Source of the DNA: Candidatus Saccharimonadota bacterium | GTDB lineage: Bacteria; Patescibacteriota; Saccharimonadia; Saccharimonadales; Saccharimonadaceae | Direction of reading: 5' to 3' | NCBI GenBank assembly: GCA_026395405.1 | Contig: JAPLYU010000003.1 | Coordinates: 89,401 to 153,400 of the forward strand | Length of the DNA stretch: 64,000 nucleotides | Part shown: in pieces, positions 18,843 through 27,007 of the stretch | How the letters are laid out: each line of letters begins with the position of its first letter | How positions within the stretch are numbered: the first letter of the stretch is position 1 | The notes under the pieces: generated by a model | Told to the model about the DNA's origin: nothing | What the model saw: only the letters and a program-made list of their open reading frames with translations | Database searches by the model: none | Translations under genes and position numbers: made by a program

Positions 18843-19100
18843 TTAATTATATTTTGCAATAACCTGATTTTTGTTAATACCGTTTATCACGTTCGTGTAG
18901 CCCATGCTTTTCAAAATATTTGTCGCCATGCCCGAACGACTGCCAGAATTACAATATAGAATTATTTCAGTGTCGTTAGAATTACCATTCAACTTCTTCG
19001 AACCGCTCATTAATTTTGATAAAGGAATATTTATCGCTCCCTTAACATGACCCATTTCATATTCAAACGGTTCTCGCACATCAATGATTATTCTTTCCAT
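18843..19100 (-). CDS. Rhodanese-like single-domain sulfurtransferase
   Basis: An 85-residue rhodanese homology domain. VREPFEYEMGHVKGAINIPL is the typical N-terminal motif. The active-site loop CNSGSRS carries the catalytic Cys, followed by the NILKSMGYTNVINGI helix. It likely moves sulfane sulfur. It is divergent from the Fur-type regulator gene across a perfect palindromic operator at 19113-19133, so it is probably part of the same redox or metal response. The ATG at 19100 is 13 bases from the operator edge, so repressor binding would block its promoter. Confidence 0.88.
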   Translation of the reverse strand: MERIIIDVREPFEYEMGHVKGAINIPLSKLMSGSKKLNGNSNDTEIILYCNSGSRSGMATNILKSMGYTNVINGINKNQVIAKYN

Positions 19101-19112
19101 ATTTATGTATTT

Positions 19113-19133
19113 TAATGTAAATGGTTTACATTA
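19113..19133. promoter_or_regulatory. Perfect palindromic operator, Fur/PerR/Zur type
   Basis: TAATGTAAA and its inverted copy TTTACATTA are separated by TGG. The site lies between divergent rhodanese and Fur-family genes. Size and AT-rich symmetry fit operators of the Fur superfamily; binding by the adjacent regulator is inferred. Confidence 0.75.
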
Positions 19134-19163
19134 GCAAGAAAATCAATTATACTTGGTTTAAGT

Positions 19164-19562
19164 ATGATTTCGAACACAACTTCACAAAGACAAACCAAGT
19201 ACTGCGAACAGATTGTTCAGACCCTTAAATTACGCGGGCACGCTACAAATGCTGAATTACTGAGTTCACTGCGCAAATCTTTTCCCGATTTAAGTGCAAC
19301 GACAGTCCATCGTGCGACCACCAGACTGGCTTCGCGAGGAACAATTGCCATTGCACCATCAAACAAAGATGGGTCGATGCAATATGATGCTAACACCACC
19401 CCACACGATCACTTCCAATGTACAAATTGCGGACTACTTAAAGATGCAAATATCAAAGAGAAAATTACTCCGATACTTGAATCGTCAATTTTCGATTGCT
19501 CGATTTCGGGTCAATTAACAATTAACGGAACGTGTAAAAAATGTATGAAAGGAAAAATGTAA
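19164..19562 (+). CDS. Fur-family transcriptional regulator (PerR/Zur-like)
   Basis: A 132-residue metal-dependent repressor. The N-terminal winged helix contains the recognition region DLSATTVHRATTRLASRGTI. The C-terminal metal/dimer domain contains HDHFQCTNCG and a terminal CKKC pair, which together give the structural Cys4 zinc site. The regulatory site is less clear because the domain is short. Neighbours (glutaredoxin, rubrerythrin, rhodanese) suggest peroxide sensing as in PerR rather than iron. TATACT lies just upstream, and the palindrome at 19113 is a likely autoregulatory operator. Confidence 0.9.
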   Translation: MISNTTSQRQTKYCEQIVQTLKLRGHATNAELLSSLRKSFPDLSATTVHRATTRLASRGTIAIAPSNKDGSMQYDANTTPHDHFQCTNCGLLKDANIKEKITPILESSIFDCSISGQLTINGTCKKCMKGKM

Positions 19563-19566
19563 AAAT

Positions 19567-19827
19567 ATGAAAATAACAATATATAGCACCAGAACTTGCG
19601 CCTACTGCCACGCTTTAAAAAATTGGCTGGATGGTAAATCAGTAAAATACACCGAGTACCTCGTTGATGATAATCCGATTGCTGCACAAAATATGGTCAG
19701 GTTAAGTGGTCAAATGGGCGTGCCCTTCAGCACTGTCGAATATGACGATGGCAAGCAATTGAATATACTGGGTTTTGACAGGCCAAAATTTGAATTTGCT
19801 TTAACACGACAAAATAAAAATGGCTAA
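19567..19827 (+). CDS. Glutaredoxin
   Basis: An 86-residue thioredoxin-fold protein. The active site is CAYC (residues 11-14) in TRTCAYCHALKNWLD, followed by the cis-Pro loop GVPFSTVEY, and it ends in a helix (FDRPKFEFAL). This is the NrdH/glutaredoxin-like class. It starts 4 bases after the regulator stop and overlaps the tag start by 8 bases, so it sits in the middle of a stress operon. It can serve as reductant for the Msr proteins or for disulfides. Confidence 0.9.
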   Translation: MKITIYSTRTCAYCHALKNWLDGKSVKYTEYLVDDNPIAAQNMVRLSGQMGVPFSTVEYDDGKQLNILGFDRPKFEFALTRQNKNG

Positions 19828-20398
19828 AAGCACGACAATTCAAAATCGCTGCTCTTGGGCAAATGGTAGCGAAATGTACCAAAAATATCATGACGAAGAA
19901 TGGGGTGTGCCACTGCATGACGATAAAAAACACTTTGAAATGTTGATACTAGAGGGGGCACAGGCAGGACTTAGTTGGTCAACAATACTCAGTAGACGGG
20001 ATGCTTACCGCAAAGCTTTCAAAAATTTTGATGCTAAAAAAGTCGCAGATATGACAGACAAAGAATTGGAGAAACAACTACAAAATCCAGGAATCATACG
20101 AAACCGACTGAAGGTTTATGCAACACGCAAGAACGCTGTCACATTTTTACAAATACAGAAAGAGTTCGGTAGTTTTGATAAATATATTTGGCAATTTGTT
20201 GACGGGAAACCAATCGACGGCAAGCGCAAAAGCATGCAGGACATACCTACCTCGACCGCACAAAGCGATGCGTTATCAAATGATCTGAAAAAACGTGGCA
20301 TGTCATTCGTCGGTACTACGATTATTTATGCTCATATGCAAGCAACCGGACTGGTAAATGACCACGTTATGGATTGTTGGCGGTATAATAGTAATTAG
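19820..20398 (+). CDS. tag: DNA-3-methyladenine glycosylase I
   Basis: Removes 3-methyladenine from alkylated DNA. The 192-residue protein has the Tag hallmarks: N-terminal RCSWANG (zinc Cys), YHDEEWGVPLHDD, FEMLILEGAQAGLSW, and C-terminal GMSFVGTTIIYAHMQATGLVNDH with the second zinc ligands (His; the final Cys is in CWRYN). The start overlaps the glutaredoxin stop by 8 bases. Its place in an oxidative-stress operon suggests co-induction of DNA repair. Confidence 0.95.
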   Translation: MAKSTTIQNRCSWANGSEMYQKYHDEEWGVPLHDDKKHFEMLILEGAQAGLSWSTILSRRDAYRKAFKNFDAKKVADMTDKELEKQLQNPGIIRNRLKVYATRKNAVTFLQIQKEFGSFDKYIWQFVDGKPIDGKRKSMQDIPTSTAQSDALSNDLKKRGMSFVGTTIIYAHMQATGLVNDHVMDCWRYNSN

Positions 20399-20419
20399 TT
20401 GATTAAATAGGAGGATTAA

Positions 20420-20977
20420 ATGGAAACACCTAAAAACATTTTGCGCGCTATCGCAGGTGAAAGCATGGCCAGGAATAAATATACGTATTTTGCATCAGCA
20501 GCTAAAAAAGAAGGTTTTGAACAAATTTCAGCAATCTTTACTGAAACCGCCGATAACGAAAAAGAGCATGCTAAACGTTTAATGAAGTTGTTGAAGGGTG
20601 GCGAAACATCGACGCTGGAAAATTACGACTTCCCTACCGTCGGCACGACTTCCGAAAACCTAGCCGCCGCGGCTGCTGGTGAAAAATATGAATGGGGTAC
20701 CATGTATCCGGAATTTGCTGAAACTGCTCAAAAAGAGGGGTTTGCCGAAGCTCAAATGGTTTTTGAAGAACTAGCCAAAGTTGAAGCCGAACATGAAAAA
20801 AGGTATTTAAAACTAAAAATGAATGTCGATAACCGTATGGTTTTCAAAAAAGACGTCAAAGTTTATTGGAAATGTCGAAATTGTGGTTTAGTGGTCGAAG
20901 GGACAGAAGCCCCAATCGACTGCCCTGCTTGCGCGCACCCACAAGCTTATTACGAAGTTCTAGCCGAAAATTATTAA
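20420..20977 (+). CDS. rbr: Rubrerythrin
   Basis: A peroxide-reducing di-iron protein. The N-terminal four-helix domain holds the ExxH-type ligands (RAIAGESMARNKY, TADNEKEHAKRL, AAAGEKYEW, EELAKVEAEHEKRY). A C-terminal rubredoxin-like iron site is formed by CRNCG and CPAC. The 185-residue length is typical. The SD GGAGG lies 6-7 bases before the ATG, clearer than for most host genes here. It completes the regulator-glutaredoxin-tag-rubrerythrin cluster and supports a peroxide-response reading. Confidence 0.95.
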   Translation: METPKNILRAIAGESMARNKYTYFASAAKKEGFEQISAIFTETADNEKEHAKRLMKLLKGGETSTLENYDFPTVGTTSENLAAAAAGEKYEWGTMYPEFAETAQKEGFAEAQMVFEELAKVEAEHEKRYLKLKMNVDNRMVFKKDVKVYWKCRNCGLVVEGTEAPIDCPACAHPQAYYEVLAENY

Positions 20978-21078
20978 CGATTTCGCATATATATCTGATA
21001 ACTAGATGGGCATCTATATTCCCTTATTATCAAAGATGATATAAGATTAGAGTAGGTTTATACATAAAAAATAAAAAT

Positions 21079-21909
21079 ATGAAAAAAAAGAAAAAAGCTA
21101 AAGTTACTAGAAAACCGCCTAAATTCAGTAGGCGTACGCTTTTTCTTAGAAAACTGCACAGAACTCTTAAACTTATAACCAAGCAACGAGTGTATATTAC
21201 CTTTGGCGCACTGGCACTTTTAATTGTTGCATCTAGCGCGGCCTATGCCCTGAACAATAGGATAGATTTGAATAAAAAATCGTCAAATCCAACTTCGTCA
21301 ACAAGCACTACAACGAGTACAAAAAACGATAATGTCAGTGACACTAAGGGTTCGGAAAAGCCTAACCCAACCATAACAACAGATCAGGCAGAACCCACAA
21401 GCTGTTATCAAATACAAACTACCGCCGAGACACAATTTTTAAAAACTACAAGTGCGCTGGTTTATCCGCATTACGGTAATCCCAAAGCGGTTTTCGACGC
21501 TTATAATAGTGGCTATCGACAAGCCTATAATAATTACCTGGCCACCATTAGGGCCCACAATTGCGCAGTGACAGTCGCAGACAAAGGCGATGTGCAATAC
21601 GGATCCCCTGTTTGCACGCAGGCATACGCCGATAATAATGTGGTAGTCTTACGAAATCAAATTTATTCTGGTGTAAATCTGGATATGGCTGAATATGAAC
21701 GCTGGAAGGATGCAGGACACCATTCAAGCTGGGACCCATCGTACCAATCCTACTCGTCTTACCAATCGGAAGTTGCCACCGAGCAAAACTATATCCAAAA
21801 TCAAAATAACGCCAGAATCCGTGGCTATGTCGGTCAAACAAATGCAATCTTAAACTCCATTTTCTGCCCATCATTGAACCCCACAGACTTTTATACTCAT
21901 ATGTTTTAA
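21079..21909 (+). CDS. Hypothetical exported or anchored protein
   Basis: Family not recognised. The 276-residue product has a very basic N-terminus (poly-Lys, residues 1-35), one membrane span (about 40-58), a Ser/Thr-rich linker (about 68-100), and an extracytoplasmic domain with Tyr-rich segments and four Cys that could form two disulfides. The N-in anchor plus Ser/Thr stalk resembles cell-surface proteins. It stands alone downstream of rubrerythrin, with an AT-rich upstream region. Confidence 0.6.
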   Translation: MKKKKKAKVTRKPPKFSRRTLFLRKLHRTLKLITKQRVYITFGALALLIVASSAAYALNNRIDLNKKSSNPTSSTSTTTSTKNDNVSDTKGSEKPNPTITTDQAEPTSCYQIQTTAETQFLKTTSALVYPHYGNPKAVFDAYNSGYRQAYNNYLATIRAHNCAVTVADKGDVQYGSPVCTQAYADNNVVVLRNQIYSGVNLDMAEYERWKDAGHHSSWDPSYQSYSSYQSEVATEQNYIQNQNNARIRGYVGQTNAILNSIFCPSLNPTDFYTHMF

Positions 21910-22028
21910 ATTGACTCAGTACGCTGGTCAGAACCCTCTTGTTTGGTTAAAAGCCAACAACTACAGTAGTTTGACAAAAATACATAAGCGTGATACAATA
22001 ACCCCAGTTAAAACTAATAAACAAACAT

Positions 22029-23093
22029 ATGTCAGAATTTGAACCAACATTTAACCCAGAACAATCCCCTGCAGAAACAGGAATGAATTTGGATGCCCTG
22101 AAATTCGAGCAGACAAAAGGCGAAGTCAATTTAAATATTGCAAATAAATATTATCACCCTCCAGAATACGAGGATACTTATAGTGGTATTTGCGATGTAG
22201 ACAGTCCAGAGGTCGCACGGGCTATGGCCGATAAATTACGAGAAACTCGAAAAGACCCCAACAGGAAAATTATGATTGGCGTTATGACTACTCCTATCAT
22301 CTTAAACCCCGAATTACCCGTGCCCGAAGCGGTTCGAAATGGTGTTGCAAAGGAGTTTCTAGCTAAGGAAGAAATTTCGAGGGGTTTTACTGATGACCCG
22401 GATGTGCTGAACACCATACATTATGCAGACCTGTATGGTCCCGACGGTCCCTGGAAGGGCCAAGAATCTCCGGAAGTTTGCAAGAATCTTGAACTTTGCG
22501 TTAAATATGGAGGAGAAAATTTACATGCGATTCAGTTGGATATTACATGGCCAAAACCCGATGAAATCAAAATGTTTAAGGAAAAACATCCTGATATTCT
22601 AATAATTTTACAACTTGGAAAAAATGCCATGGATGAGGTTAACAGTGACCCCCAAGAAATAGTTAGCCGTCTTGCTGAATATGGTGACTCGATTGACCAT
22701 GTACTACTTGATTTAAGCATGGGTAAAGGTAGAAAGATGGACGAGACTGATGTCGCAGTAATCAGGCGACTGTTAAATGTTATTCAATACAAACTGCCGG
22801 ATTTGGGGCTTGCGCTTGCCGGTGGCCTTGGGGCAGCGTCAGAGGCAGATGACTCATCGGGGTCAGTCTATTCAATGGAAGCGCTTGAACGAATTGCCGC
22901 AGACTTCCCGAATATATCTATTGATGCGCAGACTGGCATAAAGCCGGATGGTGCCCCAACAGATTTCTTAGGACATTCTATGGCGACTACTCCCGCTGAC
23001 TCATATAAAGCGGCTAGGTATATCGAACGTGCTTCGGAGATTTTGGACAACAACACAGATCTGACAAATCCAGACCAAATATCTTGGATTTAA
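22029..23093 (+). CDS. Predicted TIM-barrel protein (PRAI-like pattern)
   Basis: A 354-residue soluble protein. Repeated strand-helix units recall phosphoribosylanthranilate isomerase-like barrels: IMIGVMTTPI, NLHAIQLDITWP, ILIILQLGKN, DHVLLDLSMGKG, LGLALAGGLG, ISIDAQTGIK. LAGGL and the D-x-S-G-x-G loop fit a phosphate-binding barrel. No trp genes lie nearby, so tryptophan synthesis is unlikely. The stop shares TTAA with the convergent gene. The precise role is unknown. Confidence 0.55.
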   Translation: MSEFEPTFNPEQSPAETGMNLDALKFEQTKGEVNLNIANKYYHPPEYEDTYSGICDVDSPEVARAMADKLRETRKDPNRKIMIGVMTTPIILNPELPVPEAVRNGVAKEFLAKEEISRGFTDDPDVLNTIHYADLYGPDGPWKGQESPEVCKNLELCVKYGGENLHAIQLDITWPKPDEIKMFKEKHPDILIILQLGKNAMDEVNSDPQEIVSRLAEYGDSIDHVLLDLSMGKGRKMDETDVAVIRRLLNVIQYKLPDLGLALAGGLGAASEADDSSGSVYSMEALERIAADFPNISIDAQTGIKPDGAPTDFLGHSMATTPADSYKAARYIERASEILDNNTDLTNPDQISWI

Positions 23094-24601
23094 GACTTGT
23101 CGGTCTGAGTCACCACAGCAACCATCGTTAGTACCGCAAGTTCAACAGCAGCTTTGCGTTGAGCTTTTTTGTCCCCCATCACCACCTGGAGTTTGCCTGT
23201 TTGAAGGCTGTCTTCTTTGTAATGGTAAAGTTCGTTACTTCTTGTCATTAATTGCACGCGGTTCAGTAAGGGGAAATAGTCACTGACGTGTCTTTGGCCG
23301 AACAAACTTTTTGACCACAGGGCTCCGATACCAATTTCTATATCCGTCTCGATTTTACCGTTAGTTCCAGTTGGAATAATGTGACGGTCTATGATGTATT
23401 TCGTTAATATGGCAATAGATCCCTGGAACCCTATGTCAAAAATAACTATCTTGTTTTTGTCTGTTCGAATATACTGCTTGATATAATCAGCCAGTTCGGC
23501 GATTAATGCCGCAAACTTTGGGTTCAAGGCGGCAAACATATCCATTAGCCGCGCAAACTCATTATAGAATTCTGTAAAATCCGTGGGAAAACGCAAATGT
23601 GCATTATAAAGAGCGTCCAACATTGTAGCGTAGTACCCCCAGACTCCTGGTTTATTGCTGAGTAATTTTCGTCCAACAAGTAGTTGGTCACTGGAGGTTT
23701 CTTCACTATTTAAGATATCAAGAATCTTGTGCGCTTCATGGAACATCAAGCAATCCCGCAAAAGATATATTGTATGACTGTCGTCCATCCGTCTCTTTTT
23801 GGTCATATCCATAACAAATGCAACAATCTTCACTATGTGTTCCAAATCCGCAATCTCGCCGCCGTTCCAGCGTTCTAATTCCGCAATTGAAACTGGATTT
23901 TCTAGCAAGATTTTAATTTGGTCTGTTGTATAGTCAAAATAATAATCTGGATTAGTTACCGTATCGTTAAATTCAAGAAAGTTGTCAGGAAGCGCACTTT
24001 GGAATTGCTTACTTTCCCACTTTTTTATAATCTTGTCATACCAAGTATCCTTGTACTCATTATTCAATTGTTGGATACTATCATCATCTTCGACAACCTC
24101 TTGGTTTGGACTTAGGTCAAAAGCCGTTTTCCTATCGACCTGAAACCATTTGCCAAAGCGATTGCGGTAATACAACCGCCCTTCGAGGATATTGTACAAA
24201 TTTTCTCCTATTTGATACTGTCCTGTTTTGCCAGAAACCCATTTATCAAAGCAATCGTCATAAATATTTTTTAAGATGTGCTTATTTCCAAATTGTTTAT
24301 CGAACAAGGTCTCCCAAGCGATTCCAAAAGTTAAAAAGCCAGCATCTTCAACCATCAGCTTAATCCAATCCTGAATATCAAAAACGTGTCGACAAACATA
24401 ATAAAGATATTCGTCATTCGGATTCTTCAACCGATTCTGCATCTGTTTAATATCTTTAATCAAGTATTCACTAAAGACCTGAAATTCAGTCAAAACGAAC
24501 CAATTTTTAACTGTCTTGTCCCCACTTATTAATGTCTCGAAATTTTTAAATAAATAAGTAAGCTCTGAGTCGTCTTGTTTTGTCATGAATTGATCAGGCA
24601 T
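23090..24601 (-). CDS. Hypothetical 503-residue soluble protein
   Basis: No confident family. The protein is mixed helix-rich, without signal or membrane spans. The most striking stretch, near residue 400, is KIVIFDIGFQGSIAI followed by KYIIDRHI, which resembles the DIGxxGS segment of some HAD-like proteins linked to polysaccharide synthesis (COG5610-like). That similarity is only suggestive. It lies between tRNA-Ser(GGA) and the convergent TIM-barrel gene, with which it shares a TTAA double stop. Composition is like other host genes. Confidence 0.5.
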   Translation of the reverse strand: MPDQFMTKQDDSELTYLFKNFETLISGDKTVKNWFVLTEFQVFSEYLIKDIKQMQNRLKNPNDEYLYYVCRHVFDIQDWIKLMVEDAGFLTFGIAWETLFDKQFGNKHILKNIYDDCFDKWVSGKTGQYQIGENLYNILEGRLYYRNRFGKWFQVDRKTAFDLSPNQEVVEDDDSIQQLNNEYKDTWYDKIIKKWESKQFQSALPDNFLEFNDTVTNPDYYFDYTTDQIKILLENPVSIAELERWNGGEIADLEHIVKIVAFVMDMTKKRRMDDSHTIYLLRDCLMFHEAHKILDILNSEETSSDQLLVGRKLLSNKPGVWGYYATMLDALYNAHLRFPTDFTEFYNEFARLMDMFAALNPKFAALIAELADYIKQYIRTDKNKIVIFDIGFQGSIAILTKYIIDRHIIPTGTNGKIETDIEIGIGALWSKSLFGQRHVSDYFPLLNRVQLMTRSNELYHYKEDSLQTGKLQVVMGDKKAQRKAAVELAVLTMVAVVTQTDKS

Positions 24602-24641
24602 ATAAGCATTATAAGATATTTATATCTTTTTGTTTAATTAA

Positions 24642-24780
24642 TGGCGGAGATAGGGATTCGGTCACGTTCCGCGAGCCCGCGAGTCAGTCGAATAAGCGCA
24701 GCTTATTTGTGACAACGCCTTGCGGACTGCCGACATGGCAGTCCTCACCCTCGAATCTCGGGCTCAAACCCCATCGCCAA
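24642..24780 (-). other. tRNA-3'-half mimic element downstream of tRNA-Ser(GGA)
   Basis: Downstream of the tRNA, on its strand, the hairpin arms CGCCAATTTAAA and TTTAAATTGGCG include the tRNA 3' end. Then come an antisense-like T-arm/acceptor copy (24757-24780), two hairpins (GGACTGCC/GGCAGTCC and AATAAGC/GCTTATT), and a sense-like 3' end CCGAATCCC-n5-TCCGCCA at 24642-24661. Similar layouts follow tRNA-Arg and tRNA-Ser(GCT). No ORF is credible here. Confidence 0.55.
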
Positions 24781-24815
24781 TTTAAAACCCGACCCTAAGG
24801 GGCCGGAATTTAAAT

Positions 24816-24905
24816 TGGCGGAGAGAGAGGGATTTGAACCCTCGATGCCCTTGCGAACATACTGCCTTTCCAAGGCAGCGCACTAGACCACTATGCGACC
24901 TCTCC
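24816..24905 (-). tRNA. tRNA-Ser(GGA)
   Basis: A 90-base class II tRNA with encoded CCA. The anticodon stem CTGCC/GGCAG closes loop TTGGAAA, with anticodon GGA reading UCC/UCU. Acceptor GGAGAGG pairs with CTCTCTCC-type 3' strand, and a long variable arm is present. TATAAT (about 24914-24919 on the minus strand) lies 8 bases upstream. Confidence 0.95.
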
Positions 24906-24986
24906 TTGCACAATAATTATAACAGTTGTTATTTTAACCTTATAATCTTGTTGCAGTATACGTAAAATACTAGCATAATATATATA

Positions 24987-25778
24987 ATGGCCATCACCAC
25001 AAAAAAAACACCGGTCATAAAACTGCGAGATCTCAAAAAGAGATTTGGAATTGGTGATGCCGAAACTTATGCCCTGGACGGTGTTGATCTGACGATTAAA
25101 AACGGTGAGTTTGTTGCCATTATGGGTCCCAGTGGATGTGGCAAAACTACCCTGCTGAATATTATTGGTCTGCTTGACCGGTCATATTTTGGACAATATG
25201 AACTGGACGAAAAGCCCGTCGACTCCATTTCCAGACGAAAACAAGCATTTTTGCGCAGCAAGCAAATCGGCTATATTTTTCAAAATTTTAATTTAGTCCC
25301 TAGGCTTAATATTATTGAAAACGTCGCCCTCCCGTTGACATATAGCGGTGTCCCCCGAATAAAAAGTCTGATAATTGCCAGCGACATATTGAAAATCTTT
25401 CATCTGAACGAGCGTGAATATTATATGCCCCACCAATTGTCCGGTGGGCAGATTCAAAGGGTTGCAATTGCCAGGGCCCTTGTAAACAAACCGACAATTA
25501 TTTTAGCCGACGAACCGACTGGTAATTTAGACTCGCGTTCCAGCCATATTATTATGGAGGAGTTGGCGCAGCTACATAAGGATGGCAACACAATTATCAT
25601 GGTGACGCATAACGCGAATTTGACTACTTATGCCACACGTGTAATTACGATGCTAGACGGAAAAATTGATACTGATTCACACGACCTGGCAAAACCAGAA
25701 AAAACAAAATTAAAGCGTCCGAAGGTTAAAAAGACTAAAAAGAAATTGGCAGTCAAGCTAAAGAGGAAAAAAAGATGA
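24987..25778 (+). CDS. MacB/LolD-type ABC transporter ATP-binding protein
   Basis: ATPase for the MacB-type permease that follows with a 4-base overlap. The 263-residue protein has Walker A GPSGCGKTT, Q-loop IFQNFNLVPRL, signature LSGGQIQRVAIARALV, Walker B IILADEPTGNLD and H-loop VTHN. Odd is a C-terminal tail of about 28 residues made largely of Lys and Arg (KVKKTKKKLAVKLKRKKR), absent from ordinary LolD/MacB ATPases. It may bind membrane phospholipid, RNA or the permease. The ATG follows CATAAT by 7 bases, suggesting leaderless initiation. Confidence 0.92.
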   Translation: MAITTKKTPVIKLRDLKKRFGIGDAETYALDGVDLTIKNGEFVAIMGPSGCGKTTLLNIIGLLDRSYFGQYELDEKPVDSISRRKQAFLRSKQIGYIFQNFNLVPRLNIIENVALPLTYSGVPRIKSLIIASDILKIFHLNEREYYMPHQLSGGQIQRVAIARALVNKPTIILADEPTGNLDSRSSHIIMEELAQLHKDGNTIIMVTHNANLTTYATRVITMLDGKIDTDSHDLAKPEKTKLKRPKVKKTKKKLAVKLKRKKR

Positions 25779-27007
25779 CGCGCTTTTTAATCATAAACCA
25801 CATTCATAACGCTCAACAGTCACTGGAAAGCAGCCGCGTACGAAGTGCCCTGACGATGTTAGGTGTAACGATTGGTGTTGCTAGTGTCACAGCGATTTTG
25901 GCGCTTGGAGGTGGTGCTGGTCGAGTTATTAACGACCAAATAAATATGTTGGGTGGAAATATCGCTGTTATTCGTCCTGGTGCAACCGTTAACCCAATCA
26001 GCAATATTACTCAACCCCAAAACACTCAGGGCTACGCCACTAGCAGCCTGTCCAAGTCTGACCTCGAAAAACTGAAAAAAATCAAACATATCGATTCGGT
26101 CTCTCCCCTAATGACATTAGGCGGGACAATAAAAGCCGATTCACCAGCTCCTGCAAATACAAAAATACTAGCGACAACGCCTGAACTTGCTGGCATATCT
26201 AATCTGAAGATGCGAGAAGGTCAATTTTTGGGATCAGATATAAATGAAAATAGCGCCGTTGTCGGGCAGCAGCTTTCCGTTAATATTTTTGGTACCGAAT
26301 CATCAATCGGAAGTAAAATGTCTATACACGGACAACCATTCGTTGTAGTCGGGGTATTAAAACCATTAAATAAGCCGATAAACTATAATTCTGTAGATTA
26401 TGATAATGCCGTAATTATTAATTATTCCATGGGTGAAAAGTTGAATAAAAACAATTCACAAATTCAACAAATCGATATCAAGGCTGACTCAATTAATAAC
26501 TTGAATCAGGTTGTTAAAGATATTAATAAAGTCCTTTTGAAAAATCACGATGGTGAAAAGGATTTTTCAATTCTGGTTGGTGACCAAATTTCCCAACCGA
26601 CAAGTCAGCTGTTTTATTCGATTGCCGGTGTCACAGCTGCTATTGCAGCAATTTCGCTTTTTGTCGGTGGGATTGGAATAATGAACATTATGTTGGTAAC
26701 TGTGGCAGAACGAACCCGTGAAATTGGCATCAGAAAAGCACTAGGGGCCAGTAACACCGACATTATGTATCAATTCTTGATTGAATCGTTGGCAATTAGT
26801 ATTTTAGGAGGAATCGTAGGCTATGTTGTTGGGTATGCGATTGCGTTTATCATCAGTGAATTTTTGGTTTTCAGCCCGGCAATCAACTGGCAAGTTGCTG
26901 TCACGGCAATGGGAATATCAATAGTCATGGGCACAGTATTTGGGTTATATCCAGCAATCAGGGCCGCTCGAAGTGACCCGATTGAATCATTAAATCGTCA
27001 TAACTAG
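25775..27007 (+). CDS. MacB-like ABC transporter permease
   Basis: A 410-residue permease with TM1 (about 20-50), a large extracytoplasmic MacB_PCD domain (about 55-280), and three C-terminal spans in an FtsX domain with the hallmark VAERTREIGIRKALGAS and the closing FGLYPAIRAARSDPIESL. These mechanotransmission exporters handle peptides, antibiotics or lipoproteins without moving substrate through the membrane core. It overlaps the ATPase gene by 4 bases. It ends in a shared CTAG with the convergent SIS gene. Confidence 0.93.
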   Translation: MTRFLIINHIHNAQQSLESSRVRSALTMLGVTIGVASVTAILALGGGAGRVINDQINMLGGNIAVIRPGATVNPISNITQPQNTQGYATSSLSKSDLEKLKKIKHIDSVSPLMTLGGTIKADSPAPANTKILATTPELAGISNLKMREGQFLGSDINENSAVVGQQLSVNIFGTESSIGSKMSIHGQPFVVVGVLKPLNKPINYNSVDYDNAVIINYSMGEKLNKNNSQIQQIDIKADSINNLNQVVKDINKVLLKNHDGEKDFSILVGDQISQPTSQLFYSIAGVTAAIAAISLFVGGIGIMNIMLVTVAERTREIGIRKALGASNTDIMYQFLIESLAISILGGIVGYVVGYAIAFIISEFLVFSPAINWQVAVTAMGISIVMGTVFGLYPAIRAARSDPIESLNRHN

